From NCBI RefSeq assembly GCF_014066305.1, contig NW_023501050.1, positions 1 to 64,000 on the forward strand: DNA of 64,000 bases. Reading direction: 5' to 3'. This document shows, piece after piece, positions 22,605-35,149 of the stretch. The stretch comes from Letharia columbiana. Lineage: Eukaryota; Ascomycota; Lecanoromycetes; Lecanorales; Parmeliaceae. Numbering within the stretch: position 1 is the first letter of the stretch; each line of letters opens with the position of its first letter. Below the pieces are notes generated by a model, which searched no databases, was not told the DNA's origin, and worked only from the letters and a program-made list of their open reading frames with translations. A program made the translations under genes and the position numbers.

Positions 22605-24982
22605 CTGGAGGAGCGGGTGAGTGAGCGACAGGTTGTTCAGAGGCTTTGATGTCAAGCGGTCGTTGACGCAGTGCAGGCAGAGAAGAAAGTATTTGAACCT
22701 CACGAGCGCGCTTCTAGAGCTGCTACCGGTATGGCGAGGCAGCTAAAGCGTCGTGTGCAAAAGATGAAGAACACGCAGGCCGTCGGTGGTTGCATTGCTC
22801 TTGTGCGTGCCTACTCTCGCAGCCAAGGAGAAGTAGAGATAGACTAGATTCAACGTTGGCAATACACATTCTCAAATAACAACAACAACAAGAAAACAGC
22901 CAGTAATGGCGAGTCACAGTTGAGCCCTATCAGTCTGAGCTATAGAGCTTCCTCATTGTCCGCTGTCGAGAAAAGTGTTCAGACGATGCACAATCGTCAC
23001 AACTTCGTCCGACTTGCAGGGTTTCAGAGTTAATATCCCAGAGTTTATAGTCTGTATTGGGTTAATCAGAAAAGCGACGCAATTCAATTTGCCGAGCAAC
23101 CGACTACGCTGACCTTGATCATCTGTAGTAGTAATAACGTTGAGTGATTATTGCTTTTGGATCCCGAAATTCGCTCAAAAAGGTTGCTAAACCTCCCAAT
23201 CATCGGCAAGAGTAACCAGCAAAATCGCAAACGCCTTTACTCACTGTGCTTAATAAGTCTCTTTGCCGTCTTTCGCTCGGGCAGTGGTTTGGATACCTCG
23301 AGTTTGCGCGATTCGGGCGATTCCTCCGCGATGGCGTTGTTCTGGATCAGCTCTTGAAAAAGTTGCATCATGTAATTGTGTAAGTGTCTCTAGCTGAACG
23401 ATCCTTCGTGAACCCTGAATGGACCGTGGGAGAACTTTGCGACAATGATCCGTGGAACTTGGATCTACTCGTGGACTTGGAAACTAATGGGGGCTGCTGA
23501 TTTTGTGCCAACTTGATGCTGAATGCACGCGGAGCAGTTCGAGGGTGCTCAAATGGCACTCGGCGTATCTTTGATGTTCCCGGTTGGACCGGTATTGCTG
23601 TTGGGAGCGCTGTCTGCCGCGGTCTAGCACTTTGGATATGGCTCCGAGGCAGTCTGGTAATAACCAAAATTGCAACGTACATGACCTACAGTTGACGGAA
23701 AAAATCCGAGCAAATCGGATGTTTCATTCAGCGGGGAACGGAAGTGTTCGGCCAACCAGATCATGACGCATCAAAATAACTTCAACGGATCGGAGAATTT
23801 TCGTGGGAAGAAATTTAATTCCGGGATACATTTGCAGAGTACATTGCAATGCATAATGAGCGGTCCCAGTGATCTTCTCACATGCGAGATCACGAAGAAG
23901 GCAGAGATAGAGTTGCTAGCATTTTTCGAGCGGCCTAGTACATAGACTTCGAGTAATGGAGAATCACACACGAGCAATGGCACCAAGCCATCAGACTAAT
24001 ACGGTTGACAAGGTCTGAGTGGAATCGCCTCCATATGACTTCGTTCCGTAGGAGGCTACGGTCTTGATCAATTATAATGGTCGCCTCCCCTGGGCATAAG
24101 TATATTTTCCTGGACAATGGCCTCCCTCAGAATGAGTACATCCTCTCGTCAACGAGGCTATTCTTTGGCAGTAACACAAGCAACAAGAGACTCCAGCCTG
24201 GGAGTAGACAATAATAGAACGGTGGCATTGAACCTTGCTACAAGATTGCTAATCTGGAAAATAGCAGTCTCGATCGCCGGTATCTTTGGCTTCACATGCG
24301 TTCAAGAGTTTCAACCCAAACAAACAAGAAGTGTTCCGTAACTGGTCAGCCGGATGTTTGACAGCCCGGAATGTGCCTTTGCTTGCTGTCGTTTCGGTAT
24401 ATCCTTGGGATAAGACCATGGTAATCGAGTGCTTAATTTTAGTCTACCATGCCAGTAGGGCCCGGTATCGTAAAAGCAAGATCCTTAAATACCTGATACA
24501 TCCGGTGTGAACTCTTCCATTATCATTCCGAGACGCTTGATAGCCGATTAAAAAAGATCATAGCACTGTTGCTGTATGATTCTGTAAAACGACATGCACA
24601 GGATATGACCAGCTGACTCATCAGTGCCAAGGAGATCGGTCCGAACATCTACCGTATGCCCGTTATTTTCGTGAAATGATAGCTTCAGATCAATATATAC
24701 AACGCGAGAACATCATTTTTACGTGCTTGTTTAGACTCAAAAAGCCCGCGTCCGCGCTGTACGCGGCGCCTATCTTATATTCATTCGACAACATCACTTA
24801 TTCCACCATCAAGGCTGCTCAATGAGCTGTTGACAAGTCACTCACTTGGCTCCAAGTTCCGTCTGCTCCCCCCCCCCAAAGCTCTTTCACCCTGTTCACA
24901 GTGAGCTTCTACCCCCGACGAGTGGAGGCAATTTCCTGCCCTCTACCATTGGTTGACTGACTAAAGAATCAGACTTTTGGAC
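22605..24982. other. Gene-poor region, 2.4 kb
   Basis: No gene is supported. Short frames occur throughout, including 24117-24341 (+, ATG start, a hydrophobic WKIAVSIAGIFGF stretch) whose frame ends soon after. The rightmost ~250 bp should hold the promoter of the Whi5-like gene. A run of nine C occurs near 24871-24879. Confidence 0.4.
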
Positions 24983-26004
24983 ATGGCACAGTCTACACCT
25001 GAACGTCGCGCTCTTGTTGACCTCCCAGTCAACACGTTCGGCACGCCCTCTAGCATGACCACCGTGGGAAAGGTATCGATAGGTCACAAAAGGCAAATAC
25101 AAGAAGTGGAGGAGCCGGAATTTGCCCAACCTACATCTCGCGTCCGAGTGTCACCTGCCCGCCCTCAGACTACCCTGATAGACGACGTTTCGTCGGGACA
25201 GGTGAGCCCCGCTTTCCCTTGGCTTCCATGGAGCACCAACTTACATTATTTACCAGACTCAGCCAGCGCTGTCGGGAGCCATGTCTGTCTATCCATCTGC
25301 CCCACATATAATACAAGTCGACAATGTCACGGAAGAGCCAGCAGAAGAAATGGGTGAAGGCGACTCGCAAAACAGCTACAAGGACTCTGCCATGTCTTCC
25401 GTCATCGACTTTGATCCGGACGATACAATGATTTCTCAGCAGACCGCAGCCACAGAGGTGACACAGCCATTGCGGTCGAGGATAAGTCAGGTGAGCCATC
25501 AATACTTCCATTGCAATCCTAGATTCTGCTAAACCATTCCAGCATGCCGAGACGCTGCGACTCCGATTACGGCTTGCTCACTTCAAAGTCCAGACGAACC
25601 AGATCAATCTTCCACTGTCGCAACTCCGGATATCACGGCAAGAGGCATTGCCATCTGGAGAGTCCACGACGAAGCGAGATGAGCAGCCCTCATTGCCCAA
25701 ACTACTCCCAGCGCCGGTCCTACTTCCCACAGCCTTTTCAGCACGAATGATCGCCCATCCCCAGGATCTATCATCACCCCCATGCTCGCCAGACCACGGT
25801 GCTCAGAAAGAAATTCCAGAGGTCTTCAGGACACCGGCATTGCCACGGCAGAGGGTACAGAATGCTCAGCGACAGCTCAGCAGCCCGCCTGGCAGTGACG
25901 AGCGGATATCAAAGAGACGCTACGAGGATGAAGATAACCTGACGAGCAGCGCTGTTCGAGGGAAAGCGGCGATTGGGTTGCTGGGGCTGAGACAAGAGCG
26001 ATGA
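24983..26004 (+). CDS. Whi5/Nrm1-like G1/S transcriptional repressor
   Basis: Three exons are modelled: 24983-25201, 25257-25490 and 25543-26004 (304 aa). Introns of 55 and 52 nt have GTGAGC..CAG ends and are in phase 0. The start of exon 3 carries the family signature (LRLRLRLAHFKVQTNQINLP, about residues 156-175), the conserved helix-strand motif of the fungal Whi5/Nrm1 family that contacts the SBF/MBF transcription factors. Elsewhere the protein is disordered and rich in Ser-Pro/Thr-Pro sites (AQSTPERR, SSPPCSPD, FRTPALP), consistent with cyclin-dependent-kinase control. By family it should hold G1/S genes off until CDK phosphorylation. The short-motif match makes the family call good, but whether it is the Whi5 or Nrm1 equivalent cannot be told. 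Confidence 0.75.
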
Positions 26005-26483
26005 TTAGGACGATCCAGGAGAATTGGGATTGTCATTCTGTCTGTGTGCTATCAACTTGTTTTCGTCTGATAGAGGGCATCATTGTGGTTGCTACATTGC
26101 TGGCGCTTGATCCTATTTCTGGCGCATGCTTGGAATCGAGAGTTCATGTTGCAAAAGCTTTTGGATGCTATAAGGCGATGTAGTATAGCTAAACGATTCA
26201 GCTGGTATTTGTTCAACAAGTTTTACGTCGTTGCGAAGAGTGAACATAGCATGTTGTCTCATGACTCAATCAACATCGCCCGGTTGAACTCCGGGAATCA
26301 TCAAAATGCCAGAGCGTCACTGCGGACCTACCTGGAACAACGACATCTGACCAAACCACAAGACCGTTCCCCACGCTCTCTCTCTCCATGACCATAACTT
26401 AGCATAAAACTCATAACTCGCCCATCCCGGGGCTCTCAACACGTAGCGCCTGTCGCAATCATCTTCTCCAGCATCCGCAAACA
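26005..26483. promoter_or_regulatory. Intergenic region, promoter of the SLC35F6-like gene
   Basis: About 480 bp between tandem plus-strand genes. Small frames near 26083-26391 are unsupported. The last ~150 bp are presumably promoter and leader of the transporter gene. Confidence 0.4.
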
Positions 26484-27868
26484 ATGGCGAATCAAGTCAT
26501 GGTCCCCTTCCTCATCGCTATGATGCTGTTGACAGGCGTCTGCAACACACTGTTGTCAAAGTATCAGGTAGCTCATCCTACTCTAGTCACGAAGGCTTCG
26601 TGAAGGCTGACATACCACAGGACCTCCAATGTGTCGCCAACTGCGATTCCTCCGACCCTTCCAAGATCCGCCGCTTCTCCATGCCCGTAATCCAAACCGC
26701 GCAAATGTTCATCGGCGAGGCTGCCTGCTGGCTCGTCGTCCTCGGCCACTACCTCTACAAACGTTACATATCACGCCCTTCCTCGCCGCTTTTCGCCGGT
26801 GGTTACACGGCCGTTAATGGACACGATTCTGGGATTGATTCGGACGAAGAGGATAACAATGAAGAGCTTGGGAGCTCATTCTCCGCCCTTGAGGCCGCGA
26901 ACCCAGTTGCCAAGTCACTAGTACCGAACGCGGATGGTAGAAGAGAGTTGGTGGGATGGAGGGTCATACTACTTGCGCTGCCTGCATGCTGCGATATTGC
27001 AGGAACGACGCTGATGAATGTGGGATTGCTCTTCGTGGCTGCTAGTATATACCAGATGACGCGTGGAGCCTTGGTACTTTTTGTCGGGCTCTTCAGTGTC
27101 ATCTTTCTCCACCGGAAGCTCTATTTGTACCAGTGGTCGGCCTTGTTCATCGTGGTACTCGGCGTAGCTGTTGTCGGACTGGCAGGCGCTATTGCTCCCA
27201 ACCCACAAGCGCAGCCGGAACCCAGGTCCACAATGGAAGCAGTTGTTCTCTTCACCAGAGCGACGGTAGAAGACATCAAAGTCACAGCAAGATCGACAGA
27301 AGCCCTTTGGACAATCATCGGCGTCCTAATGATCGCCCTCGCCCAGATCTTCACCGCCACTCAATTCGTCCTTGAAGAATGGATCCTCGAACAATACGCC
27401 TTGGAACCATTGAAAGTAGTGGGCTGGGAAGGACTCTTCGGCTTCATCGTGACAGTAATAGCCATGATAATTTTACATTTGGTCGTCGGGCGCACGGAAC
27501 AAGGACGAAATGGCTACTTCGATGCAGAAGAGGGATGGCGAGAGATGACACACAATAAAGCTATTGCTGTGTCTTCGGTGCTAATTATGATCAGTATTGG
27601 CGGCTTCAATTTCTTCGGTTTGTCTGTTACGAGAACCGTCAGTGCAACCGCAAGATCGACAATTGATACGTGCCGGACACTGTTTATCTGGATCGTCTCG
27701 CTGGGATTGGGTTGGGAGACGTTCAAGTGGCTTCAAATACTCGGATTTGCTCTATTGGTCTACGGTACTTTCCTGTTCAACGACATCGTCCGCCCGCCTC
27801 TGAAGTCATGCATCAAGAAGCGTAAAGAGGAGGCGTTGCTAGCAGCGGAACCGATTGAGCATTCGTGA
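26484..27868 (+). CDS. SLC35F6-like EamA/DMT-superfamily membrane transporter
   Basis: Two exons are modelled: 26484-26567 and 26621-27868 (443 aa). The 53-nt intron has GTAGCT..CAG ends and is in phase 0. The first exon gives the N-terminal membrane segment with the family-like MLLTGVCNTLLSKYQDLQC. About nine to ten hydrophobic segments follow, with EamA-like repeats (MTRGALVLFVGLFSVIFLHR, LFIVVLGVAVVGLAGAIAPN). An acidic loop (DSGIDSDEEDNNEELGSS) lies between segments 2 and 3, and the C-terminal tail is basic and cytosolic in style. Its order matches the SLC35F6/C2orf18 group of drug/metabolite transporters, probably in Golgi, endosome or vacuole membranes. The substrate is unknown. The protein looks complete. 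Confidence 0.88.
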
Positions 27869-28219
27869 TAGCCAAAAGGAGTCTCACGAAAACCGCGCGC
27901 TTTTCGCTGCACAGTATCTTTTCGACATAGGTGACAGCGGTGCCCTTTGACTTATACCAGATAATTGTCTGCGCGGTCAAGTCCAGTAACAACGACCGCA
28001 GCTACGACCTACCAAGGATCTCATTCACTCCAACTTGGCTTCCTGGCGCCTCTTCAACCGCGACCGCCAGGCGCGCCACCGGAAAGCGGTGCAGCCGCAG
28101 CCGTGCCCATCCCTTCGAGCTTGTCCTTATCAGCCCTCCACCACTCACCACCATACCATAAACCTCATAGCTCTCGGACAACATCACCGGCCCGCCTTCT
28201 TGGGCGCCTGAGTCCATCC

Positions 28220-28537
28220 ATGACCGTGAAGCCCCACAAACACCCCCAGCATCACCACATCTCCCAACAGCAAAGTTGCCCGAGGCCGGAGGATCTACGA
28301 GTCGATGGACGCCAATTCAAACCTGAGGTCCCCTCAGACAGAAATGTCCTCACGCTCACCAAAACGTCACAAATATTCCCATGCCGACGCTCCAGTGAGA
28401 ATCTCAGTGACTGTGAAGAAGGACGACCTCCTGGCTCAGTTGCATCTGGCACAAGACTTGTTGGGCTCGGCAAGCACGCGAAGAGAAAATGCGCCAACGA
28501 GTTCCCCCCCCGAGCGCCGGATCTCTTGGATCCTTAG
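28220..28537 (+). CDS. Possible small protein of unknown function
   Basis: An ATG-initiated frame of 105 aa lies downstream of the transporter gene and stays open upstream to about 27965 without another ATG, so a spliced longer form is possible. It is Ser/Pro/Lys-rich with a less repetitive C terminus (RLVGLGKHAKRKCANEF). A second overlapping plus frame (28317-28565) also has an ATG and a plausible sequence (VRISVTVKKDDLLAQLHLAQ). Only one of the two is likely real. No domain is recognised. Confidence 0.3.
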   Translation: MTVKPHKHPQHHHISQQQSCPRPEDLRVDGRQFKPEVPSDRNVLTLTKTSQIFPCRRSSENLSDCEEGRPPGSVASGTRLVGLGKHAKRKCANEFPPRAPDLLDP

Positions 28538-29072
28538 GAACAGCGACTGCAGTCGCAGAGAATAATAGTGTCGTCTCAAGATGGGTTATGTGCGTGTGTG
28601 CGCATAGAGAATTGAACGACTCTGTCTATCGTCGAGTGTGTGACTTGTATGATATTACGTGCTAGCCACTGTTGATTGAGGGATCGAGGAGGAAGGGCCA
28701 AGTGAAATGGCGAGTATTCTGTGTACACATACACAGAACAACGAACGCAGGGACTCTAGCTATTGAAAGTTCAAATAAATTGAATGATCTAAAGTATCTC
28801 ATCTATCAACCTCGCTTGCAGTAGATAGTGGTACATCCCATGACAAAGACCGAGACGGCGGGCAGATATGCCAGAAATGTCGCAAACATGCAAGGACCGG
28901 ATAGACGGACCAAAGTCAAGGACTATCCAGGACTCCCAGCTCCATCCCTGTCGTCCAACACGGTATGGTTCAATGTCAGAATCGACAGAGACAGGAATCC
29001 AAATGATAGAGACCTGAGACACACGCATGCTGCAAAATTCCAAATCTTCCACACTGACTGACCCCCACCCAC
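28538..29072. other. Intergenic region between convergent ends
   Basis: About 530 bp of 3' flank, downstream of the candidate small gene and of the Med15 gene. Nothing further is recognised. Confidence 0.45.
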
Positions 29073-32000
29073 CTAATTCTTCCTCTCTGCGTCTTTATTC
29101 TTCCCTTCCTCCCACCTATCCGGCGCCCACGCCTTCAACCACTCATCACTCGCTTCTAGAGGATCCCTCTCCCTCCTCCTCTTGCCCTTCGCCAACACCT
29201 CTTCTCCTTCCTCGGGCTTCCCAAATGTAGCCTCCCAATCCATATCCATAAAGTCACCAACGTCCAGGGCGGCCATGTCGCTCGGCAAGCCATCATCGAA
29301 CCACTCAGGCGGAAGCCAATCGTCACCGTTGACATTGATGTTGAGGGTGTCATTTGCGCTAATGTCGCTCTTATGCGGGCTGTCCTTCGATGGGACCCCA
29401 CTGGATGGACTGGCGGAGGGAGTGAAAGGGTTACGTTCGAGCCAGTCGATGATGAGGTCATTAGAGACGGGGCGATTGAGATCGGCGACTTCGGAGAAGA
29501 CTTGTTTGAACCATTCGGGCTTAACGTGGCTGTTGGCCCACAGGTCAGGAGCTGCGGCTGCTGGTGATTTCGCCAGAGCTATGGCTTTTATTTCTTTGCC
29601 AGTTGATTTGGCGTCAGACGCCGGGGTCTTGATATTTGCTGCAGCCTGCGGGGTCTTTAACAGGTTGGACGATGGTGAAGGCCCTGTCTGCGTTGGGTTT
29701 CGGCTCATCGGCGTTGCGGCTTCTTGTTTGACGGAGCTTTGACCTTGTGCTGATAGCGAGGCTTTCATGGCCTGCGCTTGCATCGGCTCGACCCTTTGTT
29801 CTTGTAGTGGTTTAGACCTCCCATCCTGGTCCAGGTTCAATGCTAATCGCATGCTTTCAATCGCATATGCCGCAGCGTCAAGAGGATCTTTAATGACTGG
29901 TTCTTTGGGCTCATGAGTATCTGCAATGTGCTTTTCTAGGTCGGTCTTAGTCGGGAAGCCAGCTATACCAGTCTCGCAGTGTGCTATAGGGCACTTAATC
30001 ATGGGTGTCACCGCTGGCGTACGTTGCGCATCCGGAGAATCAGTCTTTCCGAAGGGTGACAATTTGTTCGCAGCTGCAGGAGTCGGCGCTTGTGCCGGCG
30101 TCGATGGACTAGCAACGTTGTTACTTTTTCTTTTCTTGGTGACAGGTAGAATGAGCTTCTCTTGAGTGAGCTCATTCTTCGTAGGCCCGTAAAATTGTGG
30201 AACACCCTGAGGAGACTGACCACCGAATGAAAATGGCGCATGCGACGTCGTCGGGGCAGCAGGTGCTCGGTTGCTATTGTTGGCATGACTCTTCGGTAGG
30301 TTCGCGGCTCTTGCTTTACTAAGCGCTTCTTGCTGAGATTGGAGATTGGCAGTGCTCAATTGCTGTCGTGGTGGATTTTGGACCGGCGGTACAGGAACAC
30401 CTGTTCTTGGTACTTTGGCCTTCATCATGAATTGAAAGTACTCATGTAGCTTGGTTTGAATACTTTCCAATTCATCCAAACTCATTGTGAAGTTGTCCAC
30501 CGGGTTTGTATCGCCGGATTGTGTCTCCTTGAGTTGCTGTTGCACAGCGATTCGCTAGCCGCAGTCAGTTTTACGGTCTTCAACATCTTGACGAATTAAC
30601 ATACCGAACGAAGTAGATCTTTAGTCCTATCCTCGTCTTTCGATAGACTCAGATATAGGGGCAGAGATTGTTCGAGTCGTTGTGACATTACACCTGCGTT
30701 CTTCAATTGCTCAATCATCCTGGCTCTTGTACTCGGGCTCATAGGAATGGGCTGCCGAGTAGGCATGCTCCTCATCACCTCGCTCCTCAATTCCTTCACT
30801 CGTCCGTCTCGTCCCGCATTGGGTACAACATTCTGGATCACAGCTTCTGCAGGCCTTTGTCTCTGAGCACTTTGGCCGGACTGTTGCGCATTAGCACGTT
30901 GAGCAGCCTCTATATAAGAACGTCGCTGTTCCTGGAAGCGAGCTTTTGCCTCGGGAGGCAATGAATTGTACTTCTCTGGTGTTATTTGTGAAGATACATT
31001 GTTTGGCGGGGGCTGAGGTGGAGGCTGAGGTCCCTTGATGTTTGGCGGACGAGCCGTTTGCTGAGAAAGCTTGGGGTCCGGAACTTCAATGACATCGTCA
31101 CTATTGTTGTTTCGCTTACCGTTTTTGTGATTGGGTTGTGGCACCGATGCCTGAGGTCCAGATCGGCTTGATTGCGGCTGCTTCGCTTGCTGCGGATTTG
31201 GTTGAGAGATGTTCTGGGCCATCTGAGGTTGTGGCCATTGCTGTCCAGGCTGAGGTTGTTGATTCTGGCCGCGTTGAGACGGTTGCAACTGGCTGTGCTG
31301 GTTTGGCTGCACCGAAACTTGCGCTTGTTGGGCGTTGGCTTGTTGTTGTATTCGAAGCATGTTCATACGCTGCTGGTGTTGCTTTTGCTGTTCTTGCTGC
31401 TGCTGAGTGAGACTTTGTTGGCCTTGCATAGCCTTGAAATAATCATTACGTCGTTTATTCGAGATCATTTCTCGGAGCTGTTCATCGCTGGCTGTTTTCA
31501 TGTTATCTGGTAATTGAGCTCGTGCGGCTGCGACTTCCTGGATCGTCGGTGGCGGCAGAACGGGCATCGAAGAGTTTGGTGCCTGTGCAGTGAAACCTTG
31601 GATGGGTGTTTGGATGCTACTTGGGGCTACCATTTGCGCTGCAGGGGCTACACCAGGTTGTGCAGGCCTCGTATTGCCATGCGACTGTGCTTGGTTCAAG
31701 GCCTCCCTCTGATTGTTTTGCGCGACTCTTTGTTGATAGACAATACTCTGCAACCCCACCACCTTGTGGATACTCCCTGGAGGCAAGATGTTTGAATTCT
31801 GATGCACCCACTGCTTGAGTTGACCCCACTGTTTGATATGTTCAGGGACCTTTGCATTGTCGCCGGCAACATTTAGAAGAGTCCGTGGGAACTCGACCCT
31901 GTCCATTATGCGGGTTGCATTTTCGTCTAATGAAATTGGTGCAAATTTTTGCTGCGGACCGCGGGCTCCACTCGGGGGTCCTGACTGCTGGATTACTTGA

Positions 32001-33893
32001 GCTTGTCCGTTAAGCCTGTTAATCGGATTCATCGAAGGTTGGGCAGCACTCGGGATCGCTTTCGGAACCGGTTGCGCTTTAGCCCCTTGACCACCCATTG
32101 GAGCCACCGGTGCACCTGATGGACCTGCTTGAGCTGCAACTTCTGCAGCTTCTTCAGCTTTCCTGCGCTCCTGTCTCTGCTTGAACTCTGCGATGAAAAC
32201 AGCCCTCTGTGCTTCAGGCATACTAGCCACATACCTTTGGAATTTCTGTTGCTGCAGGTTGACTGGCGCTGAGTGCTGCCCCACGCTGGCCTGGCCGTTG
32301 GCAACAGCAGTCTGCTGCCCGTTCGGAACGTTTCTTGCGCTGATCTTAGGCGTAGGCTGGGCTTGTCTCTGACCATTCTGTACCTGGTTTGGAGGATTGA
32401 GTGGCCGATTGAGGGTCGGCATATTGGGATTCTGTTGTGGTGTACGTTGGGCACGATTGTTATCGAGACCGCCCAGCTGTCCTTGTAATGCTTGCTGCTG
32501 CGGAGTCTGTCCAGGCATATTGGCAAGATTGGATGTCTGTGGCGGTACCTGTGGCTGAGGTGTCTGTGGAACATTCTGATGTTGGCCCTGAGGAGTGTTC
32601 CAGACCGCGGGAGGCTGTTGCTGGAAATTGTTAGGAGGTTGCATTGGTCTCGCACCAAATTGACCCTGCGGTTGAGCAAGTGACGTTCCTCGGACCTGAG
32701 GCGGAGCTCCCTGGCTTGCAGGGACGACGACTTGACCAGCTTCTTGATGTCGCAGAGCATCCTGCTGTTGTCCCAAGAACTGATCGAACGATGGCTCATG
32801 ATGTTGTGGTGTCGGAGGCGGTGGGACTTGTTGGCCTTGACGCATAGAAATTTGGGATGTAGGACGGCCTTGCTGGCTCACCACACCTCCTCTGTCGAGA
32901 GGGTGAGGACCTTGACCAGCTCTCTGTTGCTGCACAGCCTTGTCTTGTACAAACCTCTTGATAGCGTGCTGGCGAAAGACGGCGTGCGCAGGATTGATAC
33001 CTTGGCTTTGCATTTGCTGTCGCTGACCCGCTGGTATACTCATTACCAGCCTTTGAACATTATTCATCTGCTCTGGAGACGCATTATGTGCCATGCTTTC
33101 TGCCAATTGCATGATTTGCTGCTGTTCCTGTGGGGTGAATTGTGGTTGCCCCTGGTTTTGGGGGCCACGTTGAGCCATGTTCGGTACTGGCTGTCCGTTC
33201 GCCATTTGTTGCTGCATTTCCATCGGGTTGGCTGACTGCACTGGTCTTTGGCTCTGAGATGGATGGTGCTGCATTGGATTCCCAAGGTTCTGCATATGCG
33301 CCTGCTGGGGGATAGGATATGCCTGTGGGAACTGGTTCTGGTTCATTCCTTGCATGGCCATCTGCTGTTGCATCAGCGCCATCTGAGGTTGCTGAGGGTT
33401 CAGGAACTGCTGCTGCTGCTCCGCCTGGCTCTGACGAGTGTCGAAGATCCTTTTCAATTGCGTGCGGCAGTGGGCCTCGTAAGTTAGCTGTCGGGAGCTG
33501 TTAGCTGATGAACCAGCTCTCAGGCAAATAACGCACCCTGTCTGGAGATTGCTCAAATTTCTCCTTTTCGAATGATGTTGCTATGCCAAAGGTCTTGGTT
33601 AGATTATACTCTGGTTTGACCAGGGATAACTGTGTGATTCTGGAGAGATAGTGTTAATGAAATCATCACAATCAACGTCGATATACGTACATCTGTTGAA
33701 TGACCGGAACACGATTTTGTGGAGGTATAGTTTGTTGCCATCCGGTCGGGGTTGGGTGACTGCTCAACTCTCTCAAGATATGCTGGCGGATATCTGAAGA
33801 TGCAGGTCCATTTCGTTGCATGCCTCCCGGCTGCGGAATGCCTTGTTGAGCAGGTCGAGGCACCCCCATGTTCTGGAAATTGCCCTGATTCAT
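29073..33893 (-). CDS. MED15: Mediator complex subunit 15 (Med15/Gal11-type), KIX domain and polyglutamine-rich
   Basis: Four exons are modelled: 33893-33691, 33639-33537, 33487-30605 and 30554-29073 (1556 aa). All three introns are 49-51 nt with GT..AG ends, and frames join cleanly (QSPD-RLTYEAHC at intron 2). The first ~120 residues form a KIX domain of the fungal Med15 type (RQHILRELSSHPTPTGWQQ, then KTFGIATSFEKEKFEQSPDR, then TYEAHCRTQLKRIFDTR), the surface that binds activators and, in yeast Gal11, xenobiotic receptors. A ~900-residue Gln/Pro/Asn-rich region follows, including repeated QQQ tracts. A more ordered block (RIMDRVEFPRTLLNVAGDNA) lies in the middle. The C terminus has a short Cys/His segment and an acidic end with DDWLPPEWFDDGLPSDM. 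It should act in the Mediator tail in the nucleus. Confidence 0.85.
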
Positions 33894-35149
33894 GATTTCG
33901 TATCACAATGTGAAGGGTTGATTGGACCAGGAGGAAGAGTACGAAGTGGCTAGATAAGTGATCAAGGCCAGTCACTCAGTCGAGATCACGTATTCACCCG
34001 AGCTCTTTTTCGATCACCTAGATGTCCCACAAGCGATAGGACACTTCTTTCGTGCTATGTATGCAGCTTCGACGAGACAAGTCAATACTTGTGGCAATAG
34101 GTTGCTGGATTATTGAATAGGATGTGGAGGTCATGAAGGAGACGGAGTAACAGCGTGTTGAGGTAGCAGATGTGACATAGACCTGATGTAGGAGGCGGTG
34201 TGTCGAAAGGCTCGACGAGACGAAGGGTAAATGCTGAGGAGAAGATAGATCTGACAGAATGAGGCAAATGGAAGCCTTGTTTGGACCGGTGTGACAGCGA
34301 AGCAACCGTAGCCCCGCGTCTAGCAAGCCAGGACACCGGACACAGGATAATGAGAGCGAACAACTGCCATCGCTATGTATCCTTCAGAGGCTTGACGAAC
34401 GTTTGCGGCGGTTGAACAGAAGGAGGCTTCTAGAAGTATATGACTGACAAAAGCTGGAGTTGTGTCAGCTGAAAGACACGAGCGTTGTGATCCGTTCGGA
34501 GTCTGACCAATCGGAAGATAAATCGAGTAAAATACTTTCACCGACAATGACAGTGAACCGCAGGCAAGAGAGACTAACAGGCAAAGTGAAAGGGTAACAG
34601 CAGTAGCAATATCAAAGAGTGACACGGAGGTCTTCGGTTGTGAATAGATGTAGGAAGAATGCAAGTTGGATTTAATATTTGATGGAGTGAGTTTGGCTGA
34701 GACTATCTTATTGAATAATTAGAGTAGGATCAATCTAGTAGCTGGAGAAAGTGGAATCCAAGGACGCTAAAGCAAAGCTAGGCTGATCATTTTCTCGGCG
34801 AGTCGGCCCGCCCCAAAAAAGAGCCCTAGAATAAGGCGCTCATTGGGCAGATAGGGCAGTACTGGCCCCCTACTGGGCAGATAACTCTTCGCTAGTTAGG
34901 CGTCATTACCTCCACTACTGCCAGTCTACTGCGCAACATTACCTTATCCCACCCATCACCCGCCTAAAGTACCTACATTAAATACTTTAGTGACACCCAC
35001 AGCTCTGGCAATCCTCGGGCCCTACCGGTAAGGTACTGGTAGACTACATCATCTGGACGGAATATACTTGTACTCTCATTAATCTAATTGACATACCTAC
35101 TACCACTAAATCTCAACACCGGCGTCTAACTTTCATCGCTTCGATCGAT
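33894..35149. promoter_or_regulatory. Divergent promoter region of Med15 and LMBR1-family genes
   Basis: About 1.26 kb separates two divergent start codons. Short imperfect inverted repeats occur near 34971-34994 (TAAAGTA..TACTTTA) and 35029-35050 (CTACCGGTA..TACTGGTAG). No gene is supported. A long leader or upstream ORFs of Med15 could lie at its left. Confidence 0.45.

Noticed and set aside
24117..24510. Two small plus-strand frames with a hydrophobic stretch
   Set aside because: Short, in different frames, with stops close by and no family resemblance; perhaps a relic, but not supportable.
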